This document shows positions 29,830-40,858 of a DNA stretch of 64,000 bases, piece by piece. The translations under genes were made by a program, and so were the position numbers. Under the pieces are notes generated by a model. That model worked only from the letters and a program-made list of their open reading frames with translations. It was not told where the DNA came from and searched no databases. Numbering within the stretch: the stretch's first letter is position 1; every line of letters begins with the position of its first letter. The DNA is from Fasciola hepatica (lineage: Eukaryota > Platyhelminthes > Trematoda > Plagiorchiida > Fasciolidae), in assembly GCA_948099385.1 (NCBI GenBank), contig CANUEZ040000014.1:1116001-1180000 (forward strand), in the 5' to 3' direction.

Positions 29830-31590
29830 AAAAGTGGACTTAACTTAAAAGCGCAGAGAAATTGCCTGTGATGAGCAATATACGGAACAGGAGATGAAAG
29901 CAATGGCCGAAGAGACGCAGGTAAGACATGACCAGTCAGACCATTTTGCTACAGATAAAACCCGGAGGCAGAGAAGAAGAAAGCAAGAAGCACCAGTATG
30001 TGTAAACCAGTAATAGAACAAAAGGCCCAAGAAATGGATGCTCGACGGAGTTGAGACAACGGAACTGGAGAGCGGCGTCCCAGCAGTCAACTGAACGGGT
30101 AGATTGGCCAGGAAGGTGCTAATCGGGGCACTATCTAATGGAAAGAATCGCAGAGGAACCGCAGAGCAAAGGAACGGAAATATGGTGGTGGTGAATAGAT
30201 AATAAAAACGACGGCAAAGGATGCAAAGTTTGGAGCAGCGCGTTTTAGTATGAGGATTGGTCATGGGTGCGGGTGTGACTGGTGCGTAATGGCATTGGGC
30301 ATGAAAAGGTAGGACAAGGGGAGATTGAACAAGACGACAGGCGGTGAGGTACAAGAATGCTATCAATGGGCTCTGTGAGCACAGGGTGATACCGAGTGGA
30401 TGGAGACTAGAAGCCGACAGTGACGGCAGGTGGAAAAAGAAATATTGGCCAGCGACGGCAGAGGAGAGTGGATAGGACGTTAGTTGCCTGCAATAGGAGG
30501 TGACATGGTAAGAGGCGGCCGGAACTAGAACAGAATGGGTGGACGTGCATACTGTGGTAGAAAGACAAAAATGGAAGGTGGTAACAGGTTATAAGAACTA
30601 TAGCTGAGCTTACCGTGGCCGAAAAATGATGTAGAGCCCTCAATTTTCCACCGACAGCGTTGGATGCCGCAGTCCGAGGACAGTTATAGCATGCGACCAG
30701 CAACCAGTGCTAGCCGGTGGGACTGGCCGTGAGCTGGTCACCCAACCTGAAAAACACTTCGTGAAATGAACACAGGAGGTGTGATCTACCAGCTTAAGTG
30801 CGTCCACACGTGGTTGCGGACTGCCCGCACGTGCGATGTGGGCCGGCCAAAGTGGTGGACCTAACCTCGCCCAGAACCTTTGGAAGCGGCACGAGTGGTC
30901 ACTGATAACTGTAGGGGGAAAGATACCGCAACAGGGGTGTGTGATCCAGGATCAATTGGCCACGTTGTGAGATCATGGACAGCAGAGCCAACGGGGTCAA
31001 CGAGCCGCGTAGCAATGTTATCCGGGTGCTTCTGTCAGAGAGATGGTCAGTACAGTGCCCGAAGTGGTTGACCGGCATCGAGGATCGCTGAAAAGGAAAA
31101 AGGGATGGAGAAGAGCAGTCTGGGTGTGCCCCTGCTGAGGAGCAACGAATACTGAGGAGAGAAAGAAAATAAAAATGATGGATACAGGTGAACGTGGGTG
31201 GACAACACGGCTATCTCGTGAAAGCAAGAGATGAATTCACTGTGGGTCAGGGGCGTCAGCGGCTGTATTTCGCGGCGCAGAAGAGAGGAGGAGTGTCAGT
31301 TATGGAGTATACCTATTGGTCTGTGGCGCAGAGGTAGTAGAGTTATAATGTGAGGCCTCTTTTAAAGGCCAGATCGTTGGAGACGAACTCGTAGGTGTGC
31401 AATTTAGCATTAGGAACGGCTAAGTGTGTTGAAAGTGCGCGCCTGAAAGCGAGCTTTGGGGGGGGGGGCAACGCGTAAACTAAGGGGGAGCCTATTCCAG
31501 ATTTTGGAATAGGCTGGCAGAAAGGATCGGGACTTCAGACTGAGATTATATTGAGAGACGGGGAGAGAGAAGACCTGATGTCGGACGGGG
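29830..31590 (-). other. CR1-A 3' untranslated region
   Basis: Purine-rich on the plus strand, with long pyrimidine-rich open frames on the minus strand (29,845-30,366; 30,407-30,703) that I read as UTR, not genes. The block 30,700-31,170 is shared with CR1-B and CR1-E, including a GCCAAAG-GGTGGACCT string at about 30,846. Confidence 0.65.
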
Positions 31591-31595
31591 TAGGA

Positions 31596-32798
31596 TCAGG
31601 GGGCAGCGAATGAGATGGGATGGGAGGTGTAGGCTCGGTTGTGCACTATCCTAAAGAGAAAAACTAGGTTAAGACTCCAGCGACGAATCCACAGAGGCTC
31701 AATTTGTAGAAGCTCATTGTGCTGGCGGTATCTTAGGGCTCTAGATATGCCCAGCAGCGTTTCAGTGAAAGTACGCTGAACGTTCTCAGGGGATACAACA
31801 GAGGAAGGTGGCCAGAGGCTGGAGGTAACCGGACAATATTCTAGGGGCGGTCTCACGTGTGAGAGGTACATGGAAAGGCGACTGGCCGGTATTAAGAAAT
31901 ACCGATGGATCAGGCCTAGGGCTTGTTTAGCTTTATCCATTTTGAACGATCCCTGTTCGGAGAAGTTAATGAAACAATAGTAGCGTATGCCAAGATTAGT
32001 AACCGTGGGATATATGGGGATAAGTAGGCCTTCCAGACAGATTTGACCGGGTGGTGCAGTGCACTTGTAAACTAAGAGGAAGTTTTTCTCTGCAGCGGAT
32101 TCCATGAACCACGAGACGCACCAGGTTTGGAGAGCGAGAGAGTAAGTCACGCGATATGTTGCACAGGATCACGACTAGTTCATTAGGGAGGAGGAAGTAC
32201 ACTATTTTTATACCGTCTGCAAAGAGGAAAGGGGTGCCGTGGTGGATAGAAGAGAAAATGTCATTGATATAAATAAGAAGTAATAGTGGGTTCAAGACTG
32301 CCTCTAATAATGGGTTTGGCAGAAGATTTGTGGCCATCAACGAGCACAGCTTGTGATCCGTGAGACGGATAAGAGGATAGCCAGGAGAGGAGAGGGTCGA
32401 TAATGCAGAGACCAGATTTTGGCTAACGGATGCATATGGGGAAAACGGTCAAAAGCCTTAGAAATGTCGAGGTACGGGACGACTACATAGTTGCCGGTGT
32501 TGGCAGTAGACGATGGGACATTGAGAAAGTATAGCTGGTAGGAAGAGCAGAAAAGGGAGTCCGAGGAACCATGCTCACCAGGGTTCAGCAGGTTGTTGGA
32601 TAAGAGGTGCTGAACAATGTGTTTTTTGGTAATACTCTCCGTGATTTTGCAGACTACTGAGGTGTGCTTAATGGGCCGATAGTTATCTGGGTCGTGTAAT
32701 GCACCCCTCTTAAAGCATGGGATTACAACAGAGGTTTTCCATTGAGGAGGGACGAAGCCGCGAAGCATAGTGGTGGTGTATACATTAAGTACCAACAA
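31596..32798 (-). pseudogene. CR1-A reverse transcriptase
   Basis: The piece 32,798-32,337 reads FVPPQWKTSVVIPCFKRGAL, DNYRPIKHTSVVCKI and VVVPYLDISKAFDRFPHMH (block A). Frame changes follow. An LYINDIFSSIHHGTPFLFAD piece with LFADGIKIV (family YADD) is at 32,340-31,996. The C-terminal piece 32,150-31,596 has LVYKCTAPPG, ITNLGIRY-type, MDKAKQALGLIHRYF, LEYCPVTSSLWPP and LRYRQHNELLQIEPLW. Catalytic YADD is FADG, so dead. The order and length match CR1-B and CR1-E RTs. Confidence 0.85.
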
Positions 32799-33289
32799 GA
32801 GGAGGTCAGGGCCGCCAAAATAGAGGAGGAAAGGTGGGAGATCATTTGGGCCCGGTTCCGGGGGAGATTTATTAGAGGAAACTGATTTTAGAAGGAGATA
32901 TACCAGTGCAGTTTATAAGGGAGGAAGAGGAATGATCATTGAAGGCCTCAGATGCGAATCGGCCATGCGACGCGGCTCCAGCTGCAGCTAGTTTATGCGC
33001 AGAAGAATTGTCGGGTTGCGCGATCTAGCGAAGGTTTGTTGCAGATTAGCTAGCTTATGCCCTAAATGTGACAGGCTTGAGCTGCTGGAATTGGGGCTTG
33101 GAACAACATATGGGTTAGCTGTAATTAAGCAGCGTGGGAGGTTGGGGTAGAGAGAGTTCCAAACAGTGGGGATCAGAGGAGAGGAAGAAGGTGTCCCACT
33201 TAAGGGAATGGATCAATATTGGTATTACTGGCCGTTACTTGAACGGCAGGGAGCCGGAACAGGAGGAGGGGATTGCATTGAATGGGAAC

Positions 33290-34119
33290 GGCCGAAGAAA
33301 CTGAACTTACACCTGACTATACGGTGGCCACTACCCGGGAAGTGATCAGTAATCTGGGTAGTGATATCAAGAATATCACTGGAGAATACCAGATTCAAGA
33401 TGTTGTTCCCTCTTGTGGGCAGAAGACATGTTGGGTCGATCCACCAAGACGGACACAGGAACGGAAGGAGGAGAGGGCGGGAGGGTTAGTATAGAAGGAC
33501 CAGCAAATTTAAGGGAGGTTAAATTCACCCGCAATAATATTTCACTGGCAGGATAGTCAAGCGCAGCATTAAAGACATCTACGGTAGAGCCAATTTTTGC
33601 TGGCTCCAGACACGGGGGGACATAGAAGCAGCCAAGAAGGAGGTTCTAGTCGGGGGCATGAATAGATAGCCATAAAGAATTCCCAGTAGGGAGAAGAGAG
33701 GGGTGGTCAATAACACTAGCGTGCATATGGCATTTTAAAAAGGCTAAACAATCCCATCCATGATTGGACTGGCTGATGTTCGAGAAGCAATAATATCCAA
33801 CTATGAGGACAAGGTCAAGCGAGGCGTCACCTGATAGCCAGAATTCAGTTATTACTATGGTGCCAGCGTTTGAGGTAAATGCCACAGATCGCAGATGTGA
33901 TATTTTTCTAATTATCGATCGAGCGGTAATAAGAACTAGAGGGGAGGTGTTCAGTCTCGGCATGCGCAAAGCGTTGATACCAGGTGCAAGACTATTGGGA
34001 TCGCTGCGGCGAGAGGAGTTGGATCTCGGTGGGGATAGAGCGTGAACAGAAGCGGGAGGGCGGACGTTGTTGGATGGGGGACTGAAATTAGGCGAAGAGT
34101 TGGCATGAAATGACGCCAA
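33290..34119 (-). pseudogene. CR1-A endonuclease (APE-type)
   Basis: The frame 34,119-33,646 has LITARSIIRKISHLRSVAFT (family: NARSI-NK), SNAGTIVITEFWLSGDASLD (the E-T/F-WL segment carrying the catalytic Glu), NHGWDCLAFLKCHMHASVID and PTGNSLWLSIHA. After a TAG it continues LLLGCFYVPPCLEPAKIG and FNAALDYPASEILL in the same frame, then RVNL-SLKF where the GDFN catalytic site is expected. The E-x-W motif has F for T, and GDFN is lost. It nicks target DNA in live elements. Confidence 0.8.
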
Positions 34120-34427
34120 TCACTGTGGATGAGTAATACGGTGGGTGTGCAGCAGACTGCTGATGTGGGCCGGACGGGTGTCCCGTGGTGCAGGGTGTTT
34201 ATCAATTCTCGCAAATCGAGCAATGCGCAGCCAATTCAAACGAATCCCAAAACCATAACAAGATTGATTCGTAGTTTTATGGTACTAAATTGACATTCAC
34301 AAAGGGTACAAATTTATACAAACCTCAAGTATGCGGCCAAATAGACTTCACAGTAAAACCCGAAGGTTCAAAGATCCGCGGCCCAAGCACGACGATCAGA
34401 GACGGTTCAAGGCCAAATTAAAATGTC

Positions 34428-35224
34428 TCACATGGACAAACAAACGTGAAAAGTGTGGTATGTGAGCGAGCTTTTCAAGGTAATGTTAAATGTAGTCGAA
34501 TTCACAAAGCATGTGGAACATTCGGAAGGATGTTCAGTATTTGTTCCTTGCCCAGGGGGAGGGGCAAGATATGGCAAAGCGAGAGGTTTATAATATTTAT
34601 CGATATGGATATGAGGGATTGCTGGGTGTGAGGTACTATAGGACATGACACTGAGGGAGGAGCTATCATTGACATGGGTCTGTGAAAGATTATCGATATG
34701 GTTCATTGGGCGATTAGCGATATGGCCACGGGTGTAGGGCACCGGCCAGGAAAAAAATGAGGTCTCGGCTGCAAGTAACCTCTGTTGGCTAGAATCAGTA
34801 TAAGGCCAGTAGGTCGGCTTGGGGTTGGAGTTAAGTGGGTGAGTCACTGGGAGTTTGTGTGAGGTGGGGGGGGAGGGAAGTGGGTGGCGAATTTTGGAAA
34901 GGTTTGGAGGCTCATGAGGGGTATGGGAGCCGGTATTTGGGGAGGGTGGGTAGGTATGGCGAGGAACCGGGACACAGGTACGAACCTGGAGTATCCGCTA
35001 GGGTGCGTAAATGGTACTGCGAGATTAGAGGGGAGTTGATGGAGGGGAGCAGGGGGGAACAGCGGGGCGTGCTGAGGCTGTAGTATGGAGGACTGGTGTC
35101 TGGGGGGACAGGAGGGGATATAGGGTTGCAACAGAGATAGAGGATTATTATGACCCAATCGATCGGAGAGAGAGATACAGTGGAGGTGGATGTGAGGCAG
35201 TGGAAGGGTGAAATGCACTGGCAT
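34428..35224 (-). pseudogene. CR1-A proline/serine-rich 5' open frames
   Basis: Two open pieces (35,224-34,844, 126 codons; 34,847-34,428, 139 codons) lie upstream of the endonuclease. They are rich in Pro, His, Ser and Leu with no RRM or zinc motif visible. By position they are the ORF1 region or the 5' UTR of the element. A true ORF1 like that of CR1-B and CR1-E (KRxxN-A/I-VF-I-DR motif) was not found here, so this may be leader sequence read by chance; GC-rich, pyrimidine-biased sequence easily stays open. Confidence 0.4.
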
Positions 35225-35230
35225 GGCTCT

Positions 35231-36060
35231 GGAGGTCCCTCCTACCTATAGGAACGAAGGCGTTAGACGAATCTGGATGGTGGCTCAACTGGTTTCCTCC
35301 TAGGCAGGCGGCCTACTTATGGAAGGACGCTCAGGCCTGCGTGCTACCTTCTAAGTGGGGCCTTACCACAGCCACCTTAATAGTCACGAAGAAGAAGAAA
35401 GTTCATCCGAAGGCGAAACATTAGTGAAAACTACAATGAAACTGGCCTTTTCGGGTGAAATGAGAAAGCTAACTGGGATGACATTTTACCGAGCTATGGC
35501 ATCACCTTTCAAAGCGAGCCAAAAACCAACCGCTGTTACAAATTAAGCATGAATCCAACCAGGTTGAGAACCGGTGGCACATTAGGCCCTAGTGAGCTTT
35601 ATGTGGTGATGTGCTGTGTGATTATAGCGCTGCATGTTCCCTGAAAACTGTTACCCGGGAGCTGATTTTACTTTCTTCTTTTCTCTCCCTCTTTTTGCCT
35701 TTGTGGTTCAGGTGCTTATTTCCCTTAATGTCCTCTTGGACCCTTTTACCCGTAAAATTTTCAGCAGTCTAGCATCGAACCCAAATTTTTCGTCAACTTC
35801 CACGGTCCTGTCTTGAAGAAACCGCTATTTTGTGAAGCACTTTTACCGCACATATATAGGGGACAAGAGCAGCGTACCATACATCAGATTTCTTTTTTGT
35901 TTTTTGGGAACCTCACGCCGGGCCAATGGTCATTACCCGATTTTTTGATAATAAGAATAGCATTCATTTGCCGTATTGTGGAAGTAAGGCTCCGGTTTAT
36001 TCCCGTAGGATCACTCCTCACGTACTGTAAAAAGGCTCGGTTTCGTGTGCAGCCATAGGC
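35231..36060. other. unassigned stretch between CR1-A and CR1-C
   Basis: Short plus-strand frames at 35,355-35,546, 35,634-35,816 and 35,813-36,058 have no recognisable motif. A GAAGAAGAAGAAAG string lies near 35,385. I could not find the missing end of Gypsy-B here. Confidence 0.45.
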
Positions 36061-36229
36061 GGTGTAATATCATATTGGCATCGTCAGAAGTACTGAAATG
36101 AAGGCTTGAAGGTGCAGAGACTGATATAGGAAGAGCCCAACAAGAAGGGAATTTTCAAATATTTTCGCCAAAGGAGGGAGGCAGAAGCTGGAACCCAATA
36201 TCGCCCACACCAAACCGTCGCTGAACAGC

Positions 36230-37620
36230 CGGTTTAACTGATACTCTGGGAACAGTTCTGCCCACTCTTGGTTCAGCCAGCTCTTTAAGTCAGGAATGTT
36301 GTTGCACGGGATGACTAGGCGGCAGCTTATTCCAGGAGTTTACTACAAGAGTTGCGAAGAACTGTGATCTTTCATTTAGTCTGGATCTTTCTCTTTTCAG
36401 CCAAAGTTAATGACCTCTCAGGCCGTCCATTGGCGCAGGGTGGAAAATTATGCGGACATTGACCTAGTTAATGTCCCTCATGCACTTAAAAGTGTCAATG
36501 AGGTCACTCGTTAGCCTCCTTTTGTCATGGAGAATAAACTGAGGTATACCAGCCTTTCTTCATATGACTTGAGCCTTTTGCCCTCTATCATTTTGGTGGC
36601 AACACGCTGCACTCGTTCTATACAGTACATGTTCCCCTGCAGGTAAGGTGACTTAGCATGGACATATAGCGCAATGTGGGACCGAACCAACATTTGATAT
36701 AGTGGCAAGAGATTTGGGGGTTGGTGTATGTCAGAGCTCATCTGATTTAGAAGGGTCTTCTGTGGGCTGCCCCAGTTGCCTTCAGGCACTGGGCAGACGG
36801 TGTAAAGTCATGGGCGGTATTTATCCCTAAATCTGGCATAATCTTTGATGGCCCAATATCCAGTGAACCTTGAAGGGCGTCATTTGGTAGTGGGACTGAG
36901 GCGGATGTCAGTGGTTGAAATTTTGAGACGTTTGGTGGAGGGTCCCACTTTACGAGCCAGTGTGTCACTGCCTGTAAATCAGCTGAAATGTCGCTTCCGT
37001 TTCCATTTCATCTCACTTTACCGTCACCCGGCAATATGTAGCACGGATTCTTCAGATGGTTTCTGAAGTCGTTCGAAAACACCAGAAAGAGGAGAGGGAC
37101 CAGAACGGATCCCTGAGGAATTTAACTGGTCTACTCCCCCGGGATGGATTGGTCGTCACCAACCTTGACTAGGAAAGTGTTGTCCCCAAAGTGGCCAGTG
37201 ATCCAAATTTTCGGCGGGCCACCGGGGCCAAAGTCGGACAGTTTCGTCGCCAACGGTCCATGAGTTACAGCATCGGAAGCTTTGCCGAGGTCCAAGTAGC
37301 AGAACTCGACCTCCAGTCCCTCGTCAAGATGGCGGGCGACATCGTCCAGGAAGCATGTTGGATTTCTGAAGCGGGAGCGGCCTTTTACAAAACCGTATTG
37401 CGCATCATGCAGCAAGCCATTTTAAGTGACATGGGTACTAATGCGACCCCTATTTACTCTTTCCATGCCCTGGTCGGGCTGACTGGTCCGCGGATTTTGC
37501 GTCGGTTTGGGGGTCACTTTTGTGGATGGTTACAACTAAGGCTTCTTCACAGTCTGTGGGGACCTTGCCTCCACGGATGGAGGCGATGAACAGCCTTTGG
37601 ATTGGGTGGCGGATTATTTT
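36230..37620 (-). pseudogene. CR1-C reverse transcriptase
   Basis: The open piece 37,415-37,131 has AQYGFVKGRSRFRNPTCFLD, EVEFCYLDLGKASDAV (block A) and WITGHFGDNTFLVKVGDD. Other frames carry VPQGSVL and LLFLVFVNDF (block B) near 37,115-37,080, then LQAVTHWLVKWDPPPNVSKF in 36,968-36,747. The thumb follows at 36,789-36,511: LYQMLVRSHIALY, LQGNMYCIERVQRVATKMI and YEERLVYLSLFSM. The FATLVVNSWNKLPPS C-terminus lies near 36,350. The catalytic YADD region is replaced by an unrelated GDGKV-like string, so inactive. Confidence 0.8.
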
Positions 37621-37673
37621 TTATAAAGGTTTCACCATTGCTGGGTAGATTTCGTTTGACCTTGCTGCCTTAT
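36992..37673. repeat. 682-bp duplication, left copy
   Basis: Matches 51,630-52,311 at a constant offset of 14,638 with about seven differences, three of them in the first few bases. Both copies lie in CR1-C RT sequence and abut the two ends of CR1-B. Beyond 37,673 and before 36,991 the two copies diverge at once. Confidence 0.95.
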
Positions 37674-37676
37674 TTG

Positions 37677-37720
37677 CTTATAATAATTATAATAATAATA
37701 GTAATATCAATAATGATAAC
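37677..37720. repeat. (TAA)n / (ATT)n 3' tail of CR1-B
   Basis: TAATAATTATAATAATAAT-type sequence immediately inside the left duplication edge. On the minus strand it is the 3' terminal ATT repeat of CR1-B. The preceding GCATGCTTCGGGG matches GCATGCTTCGGGC before the ATT tail at 59,228-59,246. Confidence 0.85.
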
Positions 37721-39832
37721 ATTTTATTTCGGATAACCCCGAAGCATGCTGCAATGCAAAGTCACACAGTACAGTTGAAAGCTGAATCAGAAGTATAGGA
37801 GGATTACCCAATTATGTGAAAGCTAATGGATTTAGGGGAAAGCATTCAAATCAGCTGTTGCGGTACCACCCGGTGAATTTAAACTCAATGTCAGATGGTC
37901 GAGCTGTCCCAAGTTAGGGTGTATTTATTCTACCAAAGTGTGTAGTGGACGGGTAATAGTAAAGAATCACACAAATCCCACGAAACGATGAATATCCTGT
38001 CGGAGAACCAAGCTGGATTGATGGATACATGGATATCGTAAAAAAGAAACATTCTCGAAGGAGACGTAACCAAGCAAAGAACTTCGCAATGTGTGAGAGG
38101 GATACGATGTAAAACTGGACGATGAAAAATGGTGGCATTACACATAAGACCAAGAAAACCAGTCGAGGATGACAGTTGTGAATTTCAGTGACTGTATTTG
38201 GAATGGACTACGCAGTTGTATGACAAATGAAAAAAACTGGACTGCCATTGCCAAATTGATGGTGAGAGAAGTGACCGGATGAAAAAATATGAACGTTGAG
38301 CGGACTGTTTTGCTTCCAGAAGAAAGGGATATAATGCGTCCACGCGAAATTGGGAACTGGCAAAAAATCGATATGTGATGCGTAGCTGCGATAGTGGCAT
38401 ACACGTGGCTCGCAAGCGAGATGATCAATTAAGTGATAGGTGAGTATCCACTTACTGATACTTCTTAGCAAATACTTCGCGTGGTGAAAAGAGTGAATCA
38501 AGGATCGAAAGTGTCTAAGACGATCTATCGGAATAGAGCATGGGAAAGGAAATACTTAGAAAAACCGATGAATAGATTCGCTAATTTCGGCAGCCGGACA
38601 TGGGCGGAATGTGATAAACCAAGTGGACTATACACCAGAATCCCGGTTGCCAAAGTGATGGAGAGAGAAGTGGCCGGACAAAAACATATAAACTTTGAGC
38701 GGATTGTTTTGTTTTCAGAAAAAAGGAACATAATGCATAAACATGAAACTGGGAACTGGTAAACAATCGTTGTGCGGTGCTCAACTACGACAGTAGGAAA
38801 GACAAAGCTGGCAAAAAATGATGAAGTGACTGGTCGGAGACTATCAGTTTGCGCTCATTACAGAAGGTAGACCACTTATTGGCGACAGGACAGAACTCTG
38901 CGGTACAAGAGCTCATCAGATATGCATTTGTGGGACATGATATCTTGCAAGATGAGGATATTGCAATGCAACAGCCCTAAGTGGGCTAGCAGCGGAACTG
39001 ACGGGGAAAGCAAACAATCACTGAATCATCGATTAATGGGAATCTCTAGAGATATATTTCACAGTGTCATATACTGTTTGAAGATTGTGGTACGGAATAG
39101 ATTAGCATGGAACGGCGGGGAAGTGAACCGGGAACAGAGAGCCAGGAATGTTGACGGGTTGTTGAGTATGCGATAATTGTGCACCAAAAAAGCAACTTTT
39201 GCCGGGGATAAAAAGCGGTAAGTTATAAAGGCGAATTTGTAAGCGAGCACGATGGAGAGTCCATGTTAACTGGAGGAGGCAGCAGCATATTTGTAGCATT
39301 TTGAGTATATGAATGGTATAGCTTTTTATTTGGCCTTCTGTTTTAATCCGCAACCGGTGCTGGTGGGTGGAGCTGGCCGTGCTTTGGACACTCAACAAGA
39401 AAACCACTTCTGGAGGAAGGAGGTGCGATCCGCCAACCTATTTGCTCTCGCCCATCGTTCCAGACGTCCTGCACGCCCGAGGTGCACCCGCCAAAGCGGT
39501 GGACCTGACCGTTTCCCGCACCGGCGGGATTTGCACATGTGATGTCGGTCGAGATCACACAGACTTAGAGATGGGGTATTCTAGGAGATTGCGAGGGGTC
39601 CTGGGGAACAGGGTCAATGAATGAGCGACGGAATGATGGGCTGGTTTCGGATTTTCAGCTAGAAGTGTGGGCCAGGTAGTTCGCCGGTATTATCTCCGGA
39701 TCATTCCAAGACATCAAAAGGGAAATGCGCGCCGGTTGGTGTCTGGAAAAAGAGCAGAGAGATGCAGTCTGGGGTGCTCCTAGCTGAGGGTCAACGGTCG
39801 ATGGATGAAAGAGAAATCTAGTAATTCAGACA
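37720..39832 (-). other. CR1-B 3' UTR, part after the BEL insert
   Basis: Contains the block shared with CR1-A and CR1-E (39,340-39,830) and a tandem repeat of about 399 bp (about 38,030-38,830). Numerous minus-strand frames (for example 38,208-38,501 and 38,581-38,784) are UTR read-through, not genes. Confidence 0.65.
38030..38830. repeat. tandem repeat, two diverged units of about 399 bp
   Basis: Strings such as GATGG-GAGAGAAGTG-CCGGA, TTGAGCGGA-TGTTTTG and TGGGAACTGG recur at an offset of 399 bp (for example 38,259 and 38,658). Identity is perhaps two thirds. Related sequence may occur in the CR1-E UTR. Confidence 0.7.
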
Positions 39833-39837
39833 CAGAC
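39833..39837 (+). repeat. BEL target-site duplication, left (CAGAC)
   Basis: CAGAC immediately left of the left LTR; the same five bases follow the right LTR at 46,401-46,405. Confidence 0.85.
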
Positions 39838-40213
39838 CATAACACACGTTTGAGCAATGCGTAGCCAAATTCGCAACGGATCCCGAAATCAAAAGGCGAT
39901 TATCCGTGATATTCTACGATACTAGATTATTGGATGAACAATGACACCAAAAAGATACAAACCTCAACAATGAGATCACAAGGACTCAACAAACAAGAAA
40001 CCGAGTTGCAATGTGCGAGCAAGGAGCATGTGCGTCACGCAGGTCTAGAACAAGGATATGACAAAGTAGCGCTCTGAACACGAACAAACAACAATCGGCC
40101 CATAAAAACAAACAGTTCGTAAAGACACATCAGTAGTGTAAGCAAGCGAGTGATGTTAACAGAAACACTGAATCGCAAAGGTTTTAGGGGATTTTCCACG
40201 ACCGGTCATTACA
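39838..40213 (-). repeat. BEL/Pao 3' LTR (376 bp)
   Basis: Matches 46,025-46,400 base for base except about five positions, of which two are the first bases (CA here, TG in the other copy). Ends TTACA. As the element reads on the minus strand, this is its 3' LTR. Confidence 0.95.
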
Positions 40214-40236
40214 CCGCCCACCAAAATCCTCCTGAA
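40214..40236 (-). promoter_or_regulatory. candidate polypurine tract of the BEL element
   Basis: On the minus strand the bases directly before the 3' LTR read AGGAGGATTTTGGTGGGCGG, purine-rich as needed for plus-strand priming. Confidence 0.5.
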
Positions 40237-40858
40237 TCCCTATCAGAGTCAAAGGTTTGGTATAAAGGTACTGATTCTTCCTACCTACCTAGGCCCGCTG
40301 TCAGTGCGCGTGCCTAACACTTGTCGTCAACGTTCTACTCATGGTCGCACCTAATCCGTTGGCCACATAGACGCGGGGCTATTCTACGTCTTCCGCGGGA
40401 ACAACTGACCGATGACGGGCGTGAAGGGGAAAAGTAGATGCTGTCCTTGGAAGGGCCATCCTGCCCTGGCTGTATGTGCTTGCGTGAGTGTGTGTGTATG
40501 ATGTAATGGCCGCTACTTCCACATATGCATAAGACAGATCAGTAACGTCAACAAGAGAAAATTGCAAACACCGCCAGGTGTTTGATAAGGGTTACGGGGT
40601 ATAGAGTGCAACGGGTATGTGCGTGTGTCTGGATGTATAATGGAATCACATGTACCACCACATAGCAAAAAGGACTTTCTGCAACGTCAAGGAAAGACTG
40701 TGAGCACTGTAACGTGTTTGACGGAGACCATGTGGTATAACGAGTACAATGTAGGTGAGTGTGAGTCGGGGTGTATGATGGTTCGATGAGTCAGCGTGTC
40801 GTGATTGCTTCCATATATGGGGTTTCTTTACCCACCTCGAAGACGAACGCGAAATAGT
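40237..40858 (-). other. BEL 3' non-coding region
   Basis: Between integrase end and PPT. A 62-codon frame at 40,379-40,567 has no motif. I see nothing else here. Confidence 0.5.

Larger units (their letters stand above)
29830..35230 (-). mobile_element. CR1-like non-LTR element, nearly full length (CR1-A)
   Basis: On the minus strand: a proline-rich 5' region or ORF1 (35.22-34.43 kb), endonuclease (34.1-33.3 kb), linker, RT (32.8-31.6 kb) and about 1.7 kb of 3' UTR. The UTR at 30,700-31,170 matches the UTR of CR1-B at 39,340-39,830 and, in opposite orientation, CR1-E at about 62.56-62.88 kb. No ATT tail is visible at the left end, where it adjoins the truncated Gypsy-B integrase, so the junction probably includes a deletion. 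Confidence 0.8.
36060..37673 (-). mobile_element. CR1-C, downstream (3') half
   Basis: This is the RT half of a CR1-like element on the minus strand, cut at 37,673 where CR1-B begins. The other half is at 51,630-53,740. The last 682 bp (36,992-37,673) are duplicated at 51,630-52,311. Removing CR1-B and one copy joins the two halves into one ORF2-sized unit of about 3 kb. Confidence 0.8.

Noticed and set aside
29845..30703. Long pyrimidine-rich minus-strand ORFs
   Set aside because: They lie in the CR1-A 3' UTR; the biased composition keeps frames open.
31320..31400. tRNA-like A box (TGGCGCAGAGG) in the CR1-A UTR
   Set aside because: No matching T-loop or acceptor stem; not a tRNA gene.
37191..37589. 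132-codon plus-strand ORF, almost identical at 51,829-52,227
   Set aside because: Shadow of the CR1-C RT in the opposite strand; the two copies agree only because the DNA is duplicated.
38030..38830. CRISPR-like regular repeat
   Set aside because: Only two long diverged units, eukaryotic context, no spacers.
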